Positions 24,909 through 32,957 of a DNA stretch of 32,997 bases are shown piece after piece. The stretch comes from Acidobacteriota bacterium (GTDB lineage: Bacteria; Acidobacteriota; Terriglobia; Terriglobales; Acidobacteriaceae). A program made the translations under genes and the position numbers. Each line of letters begins with the position of its first letter. Within the stretch, counting starts at the first letter, position 1. The notes beneath the pieces are model-generated. The model had not been told where the DNA came from. It was given only the letters and a program-made list of their open reading frames with translations, and searched no databases. The stretch is taken from positions 1 through 32,997 of the forward strand of contig JAGWRX010000116.1 of the NCBI GenBank assembly GCA_028876395.1, in the 5' to 3' direction.

Positions 24909-24911
24909 TTC

Positions 24912-26036
24912 ATGGCAGAAATTAAACCCGAAAACGCGCCCGCGCAGGCCTGGCTGCGCATCTACGTCGGAGCCGCTCCAGGCGTGGGCAAGACCTATCA
25001 CATGCTCAACGACGCCCTGCTCAAGCGCAAGCAGGGAGTGGACGTGGTCATCGGCCTCGTCGAACCACACGGCCGCCAGGAAACCACGGAGCAGATTCGC
25101 GACCTCGAAGTTGTTCCCCTGCGCGTGATTCCCTATCGCGGCGTCGAACTCAAGGAAATGGACGTGGACGCCATCCTTGCCCGCCGGCCTGACACCGTGA
25201 TCGTCGATGAACTCGCCCACACCAACGTCCCCGGCAGCAAGAACCGCAAGCGCTACGAAGACGTGCTCGATCTGCTCGACGCCGGCATCAACGTCATGAC
25301 CGCGGTGAACATCCAGCACCTTGAGACCCTGAACGACACCGTCAACCGCTCCGCAAACACCGTTATTCGCGAAACCGTGCCCGACAACTTCCTGAAGCGC
25401 GCCGACGAAGTCGTCAACGTCGACGTCACCGTGGAGGAGCTTCGCCTCCGCCTGCGCGAGGGCAAGATCTACCACCCCGAAAAGGTCGAGCAGGCGCTCG
25501 CCAACTTCTTCCGCAAGGGCAACCTCAACCTGCTCCGCGAGCTCTCCCTGCGCACCACCGCCGAGCAGGTCGGCAAGCGCGCTGCCGAATACCGCCGCAC
25601 CCAGGGCCTAGAGCAGGCACCCATTCCTGAGAAGGTCATGGTCTGCCTCAGCACGCGCCCCGGCACAGAGCGCCTGCTGCGCGTCGGCGCGCGCGTTGCC
25701 GGCCGCCTCGCCACCAACTGGTACGCCGTCTACGTCACCCGCCCCGAGGAAAACAAGAAAGACAACGACCCCGAGGCGCCCCACCGCCTGGAGGAATACC
25801 AGCGCATGGCCCGCGACCTCGGCGCGCAGGTCGTCAACCTCACTGAGAAGAACGTCTCCGACGCGCTCATCCGCTTTGCCCAGCAGGAGAGCATCTCCCA
25901 CGTCATCTTCGGACAGTCCGTCCGCTCGCGCTGGGATATTCTCCTGCGCGGCTCGGTTCTCAACCGCTTTCTAGCCGAAGTGCGCGACGTCACCGTACAG
26001 GTCGTCCCCATGCAGAAGCCGCTGCGCCGCGGCTGA
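24912..26036 (+). CDS. KdpD N-terminal sensor domain plus universal stress domain, stand-alone
   Basis: 374 aa. KdpD sensor domain (about 12-225) with Walker A GAAPGVGKT (20-28), Walker B-like VDELAHTN (98-105) and the family block VNIQHLETLNDTV. It is followed by a universal-stress-protein-like alpha/beta domain (about 248-370, ending VIFGQSVRSRWDILLRGSVLNRFL). The membrane, GAF and kinase parts of full KdpD are missing; the kinase-like protein immediately upstream (3-bp gap, GAGGTG ribosome-binding site) probably supplies them. In full-length KdpD these domains sense K+/ATP and, through USP, second messengers or other kinases. No kdpFABC or kdpE lies in this window. Confidence 0.9.
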   Translation: MAEIKPENAPAQAWLRIYVGAAPGVGKTYHMLNDALLKRKQGVDVVIGLVEPHGRQETTEQIRDLEVVPLRVIPYRGVELKEMDVDAILARRPDTVIVDELAHTNVPGSKNRKRYEDVLDLLDAGINVMTAVNIQHLETLNDTVNRSANTVIRETVPDNFLKRADEVVNVDVTVEELRLRLREGKIYHPEKVEQALANFFRKGNLNLLRELSLRTTAEQVGKRAAEYRRTQGLEQAPIPEKVMVCLSTRPGTERLLRVGARVAGRLATNWYAVYVTRPEENKKDNDPEAPHRLEEYQRMARDLGAQVVNLTEKNVSDALIRFAQQESISHVIFGQSVRSRWDILLRGSVLNRFLAEVRDVTVQVVPMQKPLRRG

Positions 26037-26106
26037 GCCAGCGCGCCCTGCCGCGCGGTGGAGCGGCGACAGCTACTGTGGTAGTTTTGAGAGAGCGGCC
26101 ATGAAC

Positions 26107-26182
26107 GAGCTCGTAGCTCAGTAGGTAGAGCAACGCCCTTTTAAGGCGTGGGTCCTGGGTTCGAATCCCAGCGAGCTCACCA
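26107..26182 (+). tRNA. tRNA-Lys (anticodon TTT)
   Basis: 76 nt cloverleaf. Acceptor GAGCTCG/CGAGCTC, D arm around GCTC-A-GTAGGTA-GAGC, anticodon stem ACGCC/GGCGT with loop CTTTTAA, T arm CTGGG-TTCGAAT-CCCAG, discriminator A and a genomically encoded CCA (26180-26182). Confidence 0.97.
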
Positions 26183-26206
26183 TCCGTTTCAGTCGCATTC
26201 CCTCCG

Positions 26207-27253
26207 TCAACTCCTCGGCCAGAAATGCTCCTCCGAACACGCGCGCAGCCGCTGGGCTGCGTCTTCCGGCGTAATATCCCTCTGCGGCATTCCCAGCATT
26301 TCAAAGCCCACCATGAACTTCCGCACCGTAGCCGAGCGCAGCAGCGGCGGGTAGAAGTGCGCGTGGAAATGCCACTCCGGATGCGCCCCTCCATCCGTCG
26401 GCGTCTGGTGGAAGCCCATCGTGTAGGGAAAGCTCGTCTCGAAGAGATTGTCAAAGCGCGTCGTCAGCCTCTTCAGCGCGTCTGCCAGCCCATCCCGCTC
26501 GTCGCCGGTCAGCTCCGGCATCGCGCCCAGGTGCCGCCTGCTCACCAGCAGCACCTCAAACGGCCAAACCGCCCACCACGGCACCAGCGCCGTGAAATGC
26601 TCATTCTCAAAAATCACGCGCTCCTGCGCGGCGCGCTCCGTGGCAACGTAATCGCACAGCAGGCATTGTCCCGTCCGCCTCAGATGCTCCTTCTGCGCAA
26701 CCGTCTCGGCCGCCGGCTCGTCCGGCACAAACCCCGTGGACCAGATCTGCCCATGCGGGTGCGGATTGCTGGCGCCCATCATCGCTCCGCGATTCTCAAA
26801 GATCTGTACGTACTCGATCCAGTCCAGCCCGCCCAGTTCCACGTATTCGTTCGTCCACGCATCCACCACGCGGCGAATCTCCGCCTGCGTCATCCGCGCC
26901 AGCGTCAGGCTGTGGTCGGGATGAAAACACAACACCTTGCACAGTCCGCGCGCCGGCTCGGCCACCAGCAGCGGCGAGGCCGGCGTTTCGTGCGCGGCAG
27001 GCCCATCCGGCAGCAGCGCGGCGTAATCGTTTATAAATGTAAAGATCGACTCATACGCCGGATTCGACGCACCCCCTGCCCGCTTGTTCCCTGGGCACAG
27101 GTAGCATTCAGCATCGTAAGCCACGCCGTTGGGCACCGTCTTCTGCGCCACTTCGCCCTGCCACGGCCGCTGCGTGCGATGCGGAGACACCATCACCCAC
27201 GATTGCCGCAGCGGATTCCAGCGCCGATGCGGGTACTGCCATTTCTTGTCCAT
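26207..27253 (-). CDS. galT: galactose-1-phosphate uridylyltransferase
   Basis: 348 aa, normal length. Leloir pathway enzyme: UDP-glucose plus galactose-1-phosphate to glucose-1-phosphate plus UDP-galactose, in the cytoplasm. Seen: RWNPLRQSWVMVSPHR near the N-terminus, a Zn-type CxxC (C50, C53), the active-site HPHGQIW (165-171, nucleophile His167), and the C-terminal HIT-like block HPEWHFHAHFYPP. AAGGG lies immediately ahead of the ATG at 27253. No galK or galE is present in the window; supply of UDP-galactose to the surface glycan genes nearby is an attractive but unproven link. Confidence 0.95.
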   Translation of the reverse strand: MDKKWQYPHRRWNPLRQSWVMVSPHRTQRPWQGEVAQKTVPNGVAYDAECYLCPGNKRAGGASNPAYESIFTFINDYAALLPDGPAAHETPASPLLVAEPARGLCKVLCFHPDHSLTLARMTQAEIRRVVDAWTNEYVELGGLDWIEYVQIFENRGAMMGASNPHPHGQIWSTGFVPDEPAAETVAQKEHLRRTGQCLLCDYVATERAAQERVIFENEHFTALVPWWAVWPFEVLLVSRRHLGAMPELTGDERDGLADALKRLTTRFDNLFETSFPYTMGFHQTPTDGGAHPEWHFHAHFYPPLLRSATVRKFMVGFEMLGMPQRDITPEDAAQRLRACSEEHFWPRS

Positions 27254-27377
27254 CCCTTGCTCCAGAAAACATCCGAAGATCGCGGTTTGCGCCCCGCCGT
27301 AGACCGCGGGTCACGATAGTTCTACCATAGACGCTGCAACCGCCCCTGCCTTCCGGCTCCCAGAGGACTGCTACCGA

Positions 27378-27995
27378 ATGCTCTCGGCAAATGCGATCGT
27401 CAGCCTGCACGACACCTTGACCCGCGTCTGGCACGCAGTGCCGGAGGCCGGAGAGCCCCTGCCCTCCGCCACAGATTGGCTCGACCGCGTCGCCCGCCAG
27501 CACCGCGCCAACTTCGACCTGTGGCACATCGAAGACGAAGCCCGCGCCCCCGGCGCAACCGACGCGGCGCTCGCCAGCGTCAAGCGCCGCATCGACCGCA
27601 CCAACCAGTTGCGCAACGACCTTGCCGAGGAACTGGACCGCGCACTCCTCACCTGGCTCCAGCCCCAGCGCCTCCCCGACCCCAACGCGCCTCTCCACTC
27701 CGAGTCGCCCGGCCTGATGATTGACCGCCTCTCCATCCTCGCTCTCAAAATCTTCCACACCCGCGAGGAAGCCGAGCGCACCGGCGCCCCCAGCGGCCAC
27801 GCCGAGCGCAACCGCGACCGCCTCGTCATCCTTCAGGAACAGCGCGCCGACCTCGCCCGCTGCCTCGACGCGCTCTGGCGGGAGGTGCTTGCCGGAACGC
27901 GCCGCTTCAAGCTTTACCGCCAGTTCAAGATGTACAACGATCCCGAGTTGAACCCCGCCATCTACCGCAATCCGCCCGATGAACCGGCCCACTGA
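27378..27995 (+). CDS. DUF4254 protein
   Basis: 205 aa, soluble, no signal or membrane helix, strongly helical and rich in Arg/Glu/Asp. It carries the recognisable DUF4254 blocks: N-terminal LHDTLTRVWH, NFDLWHIEDEARAP (about 46-58), IDRTNQLRNDLAEELD (about 72-87), PGLMIDRLSILALKIFH (about 111-127) and C-terminal FKLYRQFKMYNDPELNPAIY. Function is unknown; I recall homologues near glycosyltransferase genes, but that is not something this sequence proves. It is divergent from galT, with 124 bp between them. Confidence 0.8.
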   Translation: MLSANAIVSLHDTLTRVWHAVPEAGEPLPSATDWLDRVARQHRANFDLWHIEDEARAPGATDAALASVKRRIDRTNQLRNDLAEELDRALLTWLQPQRLPDPNAPLHSESPGLMIDRLSILALKIFHTREEAERTGAPSGHAERNRDRLVILQEQRADLARCLDALWREVLAGTRRFKLYRQFKMYNDPELNPAIYRNPPDEPAH

Positions 27996-28017
27996 CCGCC
28001 ACTCCAACGGCTGCCCA

Positions 28018-28046
28018 TTGACGCGCGGCGGGGTTCTGCGTATAAA
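28018..28046 (+). promoter_or_regulatory. sigma70-type promoter of the TPR-yvcK operon
   Basis: TTGACG (28018-28023), a 17-bp spacer, then TATAAA (28041-28046). It lies about 94 bp before the TPR gene start, which gives an untranslated leader of roughly 85-90 nt. It is the best -35/-10 pair I found in the window. Confidence 0.75.
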
Positions 28047-28139
28047 AGTGGCTCATGCAGCGCAATTCTCAGGCGCATCGCTGAGGCCGGAAACTTCCCG
28101 GCTCAACCCAGCCCCTGAGGAGGCGCCCACGGCGAATCC

Positions 28140-28703
28140 ATGACGCAAGAGGTCCGATCCGCGGCTACAGGCCGCAAGAAAACTCCCCCCTTGGCGGCCA
28201 AGCCCGGCAGCCATTCCTCCACGGCTACGGGGCCGGTCTTTCAGCACTATCAGGCCGCCGTCCAACTGGTCCAGCAGGGCAAGTATGAAAAGGCGATAGC
28301 CGCCTTTGAAAAGCTGCTCCCCGCCGCGCCCATCGAGATTGTCGAGCGCTGCAGGATGTACATCCAGACCTGCCAGCGGCAGATGAACCGCGACGGCCTC
28401 GCCTTCATCACGCCCGAGGAACGCTACGACTATGCCGTCTCGCAGTTGAATGCCGGCTATTTTGAAGAAGCTGCCGAGCAGTTGCGCAGCATCCTGGCCG
28501 ACTATCCCGATGCCGACTACGCCCACTACGGGCTGGCCGTCCTCGATTCCATCACCGGCCGCGCGCAGAACTGCCTCGAAAACCTCGCCAGGGCAATCGA
28601 GCTGAATCCCAGAAACCGCCTCCAGGCCCGTTCCGACAACGACTTCCAGAGCATGGCGGATGACCCGAGATTTACGGAGCTGCTGTATCCTGAGGTTCCT
28701 TAA
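28140..28703 (+). CDS. TPR-repeat protein
   Basis: 187 aa, no signal peptide. A basic, low-complexity N-terminus (about 1-32) is followed by TPR-like helical pairs at about 36-70 (YQAAVQLVQQGKYEKAIAAFEKLL) and about 97-160 (YDYAVSQLNAGYFEEAAEQLRSIL, then HYGLAVLDSITGRAQNCLENLARAIELNP). The C-terminal ARSDNDFQSMADDPRF resembles the closing segment of many acidobacterial TPR proteins. It is likely a cytoplasmic protein-interaction module. It is first in a transcription unit with yvcK (8-bp gap) behind the promoter at 28018-28046. Confidence 0.8.
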   Translation: MTQEVRSAATGRKKTPPLAAKPGSHSSTATGPVFQHYQAAVQLVQQGKYEKAIAAFEKLLPAAPIEIVERCRMYIQTCQRQMNRDGLAFITPEERYDYAVSQLNAGYFEEAAEQLRSILADYPDADYAHYGLAVLDSITGRAQNCLENLARAIELNPRNRLQARSDNDFQSMADDPRFTELLYPEVP

Positions 28704-28711
28704 GGCGTGAT

Positions 28712-29800
28712 GTGCACTCTGTTCCTTCAAAGGCCGCTCCCTTGAACCCGGCTGAATTGCTCTCATCCGCTGACCAGGCTGTAAGCTCAGCCTCCGGGGC
28801 GCCGCTCCGCGTGGTTGCCATTGGCGGCGGCACCGGACTCTCCACGCTCCTGCGCGGCCTCCGCCGCCACGTCAGCGTCCCCGGCCTGCCCAGCGCAGCG
28901 CAGGCGCAGATTGCCGACCTCGCCGCCGTGGTCACCGTAACCGACGACGGCGGCTCTTCCGGCCGCCTCCGCAAGGACTTCAACATGCTTCCCCCCGGCG
29001 ACCTACGCAACTGCATGGTCGCCCTCAGCGAAGAGGAAGACCTGCTGGTGAAGCTCTTCGCCCACCGCTTCCGCTCCGGAGATGCCCTCGAGGGCCACAA
29101 CTTCGGCAACCTGTTCGTCGCCGCGCTCACTGAGCTTACCGGCGACTTCGCGCACGCCATCCAGCTCGCCTCCAAGATTCTCGCCACCCGCGGCCGCATC
29201 TACCCCGTCACCACCACCAATGCCATGCTGGTCGCGCGCATGGACGACGGCTCGCTCGTCCGTGGCGAAACCAGCATCACCGCCAGCCGCCAGCGCATCG
29301 CCGAGCTCATGCTTGATCCCCCCGGCGCCGCCGCCCTGCCGGAGACCCTCGATGCCATCGAACGCGCCGACCTCATCACCGTCGGACCCGGCTCGCTCTA
29401 CACTTCGCTCATCACCAACCTGCTGGTCAAAGGCATCCCTGACGCGCTCGCCAGCGCCCGCGGTGTCCGCGTCTTCATCTGCAACCTCATGACCCAGGCC
29501 AACGAAAGCCTCGGCCTCACCGCCTCAGAACACATCGAACGCATCTACGAGCACACCCGCGCGCCCATCTTCGATTACGCCATCGTCAACACCGCGCCCT
29601 TCTCACCTGAAACGCTCGCCCGCTACGCCACTGAAAATGCCTCGCCCATCGAGGCCGACATCGAACGCGTCGAGGCCCTCGGCGTCCACTGCATCACCGG
29701 CGACTTCGCCGTGGAAGACAACGTCGTACGCCACGAGGCTAACCGCGTCACCAGCGCCCTGCTCGCCCTCGGCCACTCGGCCGTGCGCACGCGCGGCTGA
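28712..29800 (+). CDS. yvcK: YvcK/CofD-like gluconeogenesis factor
   Basis: 362 aa from a GTG at 28712, with AAGG six bases upstream. YvcK family: GGGTGLSTLLRGL (38-50), VTDDGGSSGRLR (76-87), LPPGDLRNCMVAL, GHNFGNLFVAALTE, GPGSLYTSLITNLLV and a C-terminal HEANRVTSALL. The first 30 residues are a non-conserved extension. In Firmicutes YvcK binds UDP-GlcNAc-type sugars and is needed for growth on gluconeogenic carbon and for cell-wall synthesis; the role here is inferred from the family. The usual rapZ/whiA partners are absent from this window. Confidence 0.92.
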   Translation: MHSVPSKAAPLNPAELLSSADQAVSSASGAPLRVVAIGGGTGLSTLLRGLRRHVSVPGLPSAAQAQIADLAAVVTVTDDGGSSGRLRKDFNMLPPGDLRNCMVALSEEEDLLVKLFAHRFRSGDALEGHNFGNLFVAALTELTGDFAHAIQLASKILATRGRIYPVTTTNAMLVARMDDGSLVRGETSITASRQRIAELMLDPPGAAALPETLDAIERADLITVGPGSLYTSLITNLLVKGIPDALASARGVRVFICNLMTQANESLGLTASEHIERIYEHTRAPIFDYAIVNTAPFSPETLARYATENASPIEADIERVEALGVHCITGDFAVEDNVVRHEANRVTSALLALGHSAVRTRG

Positions 29801-29900
29801 ACCCTCTCCGCCACACCAGAATTCCCGCTTCCCGCCTCAGCCTCAGTCGTTGTAAAGAGAGTGCGTCGCAACCGCCATCGCGGACGCGCAAGGAGGATGA

Positions 29901-30140
29901 ATGCGTATTCATCGCAGTGTGTTTGCATTGCTCGCAGCTGTGTTGGTTCTGGCAGTCTTTGCCTGGGCGCAGCCGCCCAGGGCCGGGCTGTATGAGACGA
30001 CCTCGAATATGACGTGGCAGGTGTCAACCTTCCCCAACGGCATGGCGCCGCTGCAGGGGCCGAACACCCAGCCCTTCGAGTGGACCGTCGAAAGCACCTC
30101 CGTCTACAAAGGCGCCGACTGCGGCAACGTCAAGCCATAA
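29901..30140 (+). CDS. small exported hypothetical protein
   Basis: 79 aa behind a strong AGGAGG (29889-29894), which makes this short frame credible. A Sec signal peptide (about 1-23, ending FAWA) leaves about 55 mature residues with PPRAGLYETTSNMTWQ at the N-terminus and one cysteine. The AGLYE...TWQ opening recalls DUF3617-type secreted proteins, but the rest of that domain is missing, so it may be a truncated or minimal relative. It stands alone between yvcK and the convergent rlmN. Confidence 0.7.
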   Translation: MRIHRSVFALLAAVLVLAVFAWAQPPRAGLYETTSNMTWQVSTFPNGMAPLQGPNTQPFEWTVESTSVYKGADCGNVKP

Positions 30141-30175
30141 CGTCCAGGTAAATTCGGATAGATAAAAGCTCTCGC

Positions 30176-30207
30176 TAACCCACTCCTCGATTTTGAGACG
30201 TGGGTTA
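30176..30207. terminator. hairpin between the small exported gene and rlmN
   Basis: TAACCCAC pairs with GTGGGTTA (8 bp, 16-base loop). On the minus strand it is followed by GCGAGAGCTTTTATC, compatible with termination of rlmN. On the plus strand it could serve the small exported gene. Confidence 0.55.
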
Positions 30208-30209
30208 CC

Positions 30210-31430
30210 TCATCCCTCCACCGTTCTCTTCAACTGCCCGCAAGCCGCAAAAATATCCCGCCCGCGCGGCCGCCTCAGATACACCGGCACTCCCTCCGCC
30301 GCCAGCGCCCGCTTGAACGCCTCCACCGCCTCCGGCTTCGGCATCGCATACGGCACCCCCGGTCCGGGATTCCACGCAATCAGGTTCACCTTCACCGGCA
30401 GCCCCGTCCGCCGCACCAGCCGCGCCACCTCGGCGGCGTGTTCGGGCCTGTCCGTCACGCCGCCCAGCAGCACATACTCAAACGTAATCCGCTCCCTCGG
30501 CCGCAGCCGGATCTTCCGCACCGCATCCACCACCGCCTCAATCGGCCACTTGCGGTTGATCGGCATCACCTCGCTGCGAATGGCGTCATTCGGCGCGTTC
30601 AGGCTGATGGCCACTTTGGGACGCACCTCCGGCGGCTCCTCGGCAAAGCGCTCGATGCCCGGCACAATGCCCGACGTGGACACCGTCATCCGCTGCGGAC
30701 TCAGGCCCACTTCCTTCACCAGCAGCCGCACCGCCGCCATAAAGTTGTCGTAGTTCAGGAAAGGCTCGCCCATGCCCATGAACACCAGGTTCACGCGCTC
30801 CTTGCCCACCTCCACGCCGTGCCGGTCCAGCACCGCCACCACCTGCCCGGCAATCTCGCCCGCCGTCAGGTTCCGCTGCAGCCCCAGCTTCGCCGTCAGG
30901 CAGAACTGGCAATTCACCGCGCACCCCACCTGGCTTGAAACGCAAATGGTCGCCCGCTGCCAGCTCTTCCCTGCTTCCTCCGGCTCGCTGCCATCGCCCG
31001 CCTCGCCCTCGTCGCCCTCCGGCATCCAGACAGTCTCCACCGTCTCCACCCCTGCTACGATGGACCTGTCGCCGGGGGCCTCGGTTCGCGCCTCAGGCGT
31101 CCGGCACTCCACCAGGTACCGCTCCGTCCCATCGGTCGAAATGAACGCCTGCGCGATCCTGGGGCGGCCCACTTCCCAACCCTCCGCCGCCAGCCGCTGG
31201 CGCAGCGTCAAAGGCAGCGTGGTGATGACATCCAGCTCCGCAAGCCGTTGACGATAAATGGCTTCCGACATCTGGCGTCCCCGCCATGCCGGCTCTCCGG
31301 CAGCCACCATCAACGCCGACAGCGCCTCGCTGTCCAGCCCAAAGAGCGGCTTCCGGCTTCCCTCTGCCGCTGAATTGGCGTCTAATCGTATAAGTTGGCT
31401 GGTATGCGCAGTCACGGCTGGGCCCAGCAT
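30210..31430 (-). CDS. rlmN: 23S rRNA (adenine(2503)-C2)-methyltransferase RlmN, with acidic insertion
   Basis: 406 aa from the ATG at 31430 (GAGGAG twelve bases upstream); a GTG at 31469 is an alternative. Radical SAM methyltransferase modifying 23S A2503 and probably tRNA A37. Iron-sulfur cysteines are in CAVNCQFC (170, 174, 177), followed by NLTAGEIAGQV, VFMGMGEPFLNYDN, VSTSGIVPG and SLNAPND; the C-terminal catalytic Cys is in FAACGQL (397). Compared with typical RlmN, an extra Glu/Gly-rich stretch (about 110-157, including PEGDEGEAGDGSEPEEAG) separates the N-terminal domain from the radical SAM core. It is divergent from the M16 peptidase. Confidence 0.94.
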   Translation of the reverse strand: MLGPAVTAHTSQLIRLDANSAAEGSRKPLFGLDSEALSALMVAAGEPAWRGRQMSEAIYRQRLAELDVITTLPLTLRQRLAAEGWEVGRPRIAQAFISTDGTERYLVECRTPEARTEAPGDRSIVAGVETVETVWMPEGDEGEAGDGSEPEEAGKSWQRATICVSSQVGCAVNCQFCLTAKLGLQRNLTAGEIAGQVVAVLDRHGVEVGKERVNLVFMGMGEPFLNYDNFMAAVRLLVKEVGLSPQRMTVSTSGIVPGIERFAEEPPEVRPKVAISLNAPNDAIRSEVMPINRKWPIEAVVDAVRKIRLRPRERITFEYVLLGGVTDRPEHAAEVARLVRRTGLPVKVNLIAWNPGPGVPYAMPKPEAVEAFKRALAAEGVPVYLRRPRGRDIFAACGQLKRTVEG

Positions 31431-31539
31431 AGAGCATTTCTTCTCCTCGTGCAGCCGCCGACCGCCCACCAGCCTCAGCTCTTCACCTGTTACAAGACGT
31501 AAAATCCCGCCAGCTCATCTCGTTTGCTCCCGGCTGGCC

Positions 31540-31545
31540 TACAAT
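31540..31545 (+). promoter_or_regulatory. possible -10 box of the M16 peptidase gene
   Basis: TACAAT lies 13 bp before the first possible ATG (31559), implying a very short leader. No Shine-Dalgarno and no clear -35 are seen. Confidence 0.4.
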
Positions 31546-31558
31546 CGAACTCGACCCA

Positions 31559-32839
31559 ATGACGATGAGCACCATGCGAAATCTTCGCCGCACCGTATTG
31601 CCGAACGGCCTGATCGTTCTCACCGAGCGCATGGAGCATCTGCGTTCCGTGGCCATGGGCGTCTGGATCAAGTCCGGCAGCCGCTGCGAGCCCGCCGAAA
31701 CCAACGGTATCTCCCACTTTGTCGAACACATGGTGTTCAAGGGCACGCGCTCCCGCTCCGCCCAGCACATCGCGCGCGAGATGGATTCCATCGGCGGCAA
31801 CCTCGACGCCTTCACCGGCAAGGAGACCATCTGCTTCAACGTCAAGTCCCTCGCCGAGCACGTGCCCATCGCCATGGACGTGCTGGCCGACCTCGTGCTC
31901 AACCCAACCTTTTCCGCCTCCGACATTGAGCGCGAGCGCGGCGTCATTCTCGAAGAGATCAAAATCGACGAGGATAATCCCGACGTGCTCGTCCACGAGT
32001 TGTTCACGCAGAACCTCTGGAAGGACCATCCGCTCGGCAAGCCGATCCTCGGCACCTCGGCCACCGTCGGCCGGCTCGACCAGCAGAAGCTCTTCGACTA
32101 CCACGGTGGCCGTTTCCTCGGCGGCAACATGGTATTTTCCGCCGCCGGCAACCTGGACCACGACCAGTTTGTCGAGGCGGTCTCAAAAAGCTTCCACGCC
32201 TTGCGCGCAGGTCAGGCGGTCAGCGAGGAGCAGGCGCCCGAACCGAGCGCCCGCATCGTCCTGCGCAACAAGAAAGCACTGGAACAGGTGCAGATATGTC
32301 TCGGCGTGCCCGCTCCACCCATTACCGACGACAGCCGCTACGCCACGCTCATCCTGAACACGGCGCTCGGCGGCGGCATGAGCTCCCGGCTCTTCCAGAC
32401 CATCCGCGAGGAGCGCGGCATGGTCTACTCCATCTACTCTGACCTCAACCCCTACCGCGATACCGGAACCCTCTGCATCTACGCCGGAACCGCGGCCTGC
32501 AAGGCTCTCGAGGTCGTGGACCTCATCATGATGGAACTCACCCGGCTTAAGCAGACTCCTCTCACCCACGAAGAGCTCACCCGCGCCAAGGACCAGCTTA
32601 AGGGCAACATCCTCATGGGCCTCGAAAGCTCCAACTCGCGCATGGCAAACCTCGCGCGCCAGGAGATGTACTTCCAGCAGTTCTTTACCACCGAAGAGAT
32701 TATCGCCCGCATTGACGCGGTGGAGGCCGAACAGGTTCAGGCCATGGCCCAGCGCCTCTTCCACTCCGACCGAATCGCCGTCACCCTGCTCGGCCGCCTC
32801 GACGGCATCAAGCTCAACCGGGCAAGGCTCGTGTGTTAA
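31559..32839 (+). CDS. M16-family zinc peptidase
   Basis: 426 aa from 31559; in-frame ATGs at 31565 and 31574 are equally possible, and none has a ribosome-binding site. Single-unit M16B (processing-peptidase-like) enzyme. The inverted zinc motif HFVEH (H53, E56, H57) is followed by the third ligand in ERERGVILEEI (Glu132/133). The C-terminal half carries the paired inactive domain with LGGGMSSRLFQTIREERGMVYSIYS. No signal peptide is visible, so it is probably cytoplasmic. Bacterial homologues often sit near polynucleotide phosphorylase or dUTPase; nothing of that kind is visible here. A heptamer repeat array starts four bases after the stop. Confidence 0.9.
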   Translation: MTMSTMRNLRRTVLPNGLIVLTERMEHLRSVAMGVWIKSGSRCEPAETNGISHFVEHMVFKGTRSRSAQHIAREMDSIGGNLDAFTGKETICFNVKSLAEHVPIAMDVLADLVLNPTFSASDIERERGVILEEIKIDEDNPDVLVHELFTQNLWKDHPLGKPILGTSATVGRLDQQKLFDYHGGRFLGGNMVFSAAGNLDHDQFVEAVSKSFHALRAGQAVSEEQAPEPSARIVLRNKKALEQVQICLGVPAPPITDDSRYATLILNTALGGGMSSRLFQTIREERGMVYSIYSDLNPYRDTGTLCIYAGTAACKALEVVDLIMMELTRLKQTPLTHEELTRAKDQLKGNILMGLESSNSRMANLARQEMYFQQFFTTEEIIARIDAVEAEQVQAMAQRLFHSDRIAVTLLGRLDGIKLNRARLVC

Positions 32840-32842
32840 AGG

Positions 32843-32870
32843 CAGGGAACAGAGATCATGGAATAGGGAT
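32843..32870 (+). repeat. heptanucleotide array, purine arm (after M16 gene)
   Basis: Four degenerate 7-bp units, CAGGGAA, CAGAGAT, CATGGAA, TAGGGAT, starting four bases after the M16 stop. The array is inverted relative to the perfect array at 32958-32997 and has the same unit family as 12930-12964. Confidence 0.65.
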
Positions 32871-32957
32871 CGGTTATCCGTACGCAACTCAGCCCCTGCG
32901 TCCACGCGGAAAGCTCTGGGCCCTGGCTGATTGCGTAATGAGGTCCGACGAGGCTCT

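Noticed and set aside
23607-25475. A 622-codon minus-strand open frame spanning the kinase and KdpD-like genes
   Set aside because: It is antisense to two genes with clear domains and has no ribosome-binding site or family similarity.
24912-26036. A complete Kdp potassium transport operon
   Set aside because: Only the KdpD sensor/USP domains are present; no kdpF, kdpA, kdpB, kdpC or kdpE is encoded in the window.
26107-26206. tRNA-Lys as an integration site for a mobile element
   Set aside because: No repeated copy of the tRNA 3' end, integrase or phage gene is present; galT ends 24 bp downstream.
26225-27319. A 364-codon plus-strand open frame opposite galT
   Set aside because: Arg/Pro/His-rich antisense translation; galT has all its catalytic motifs.
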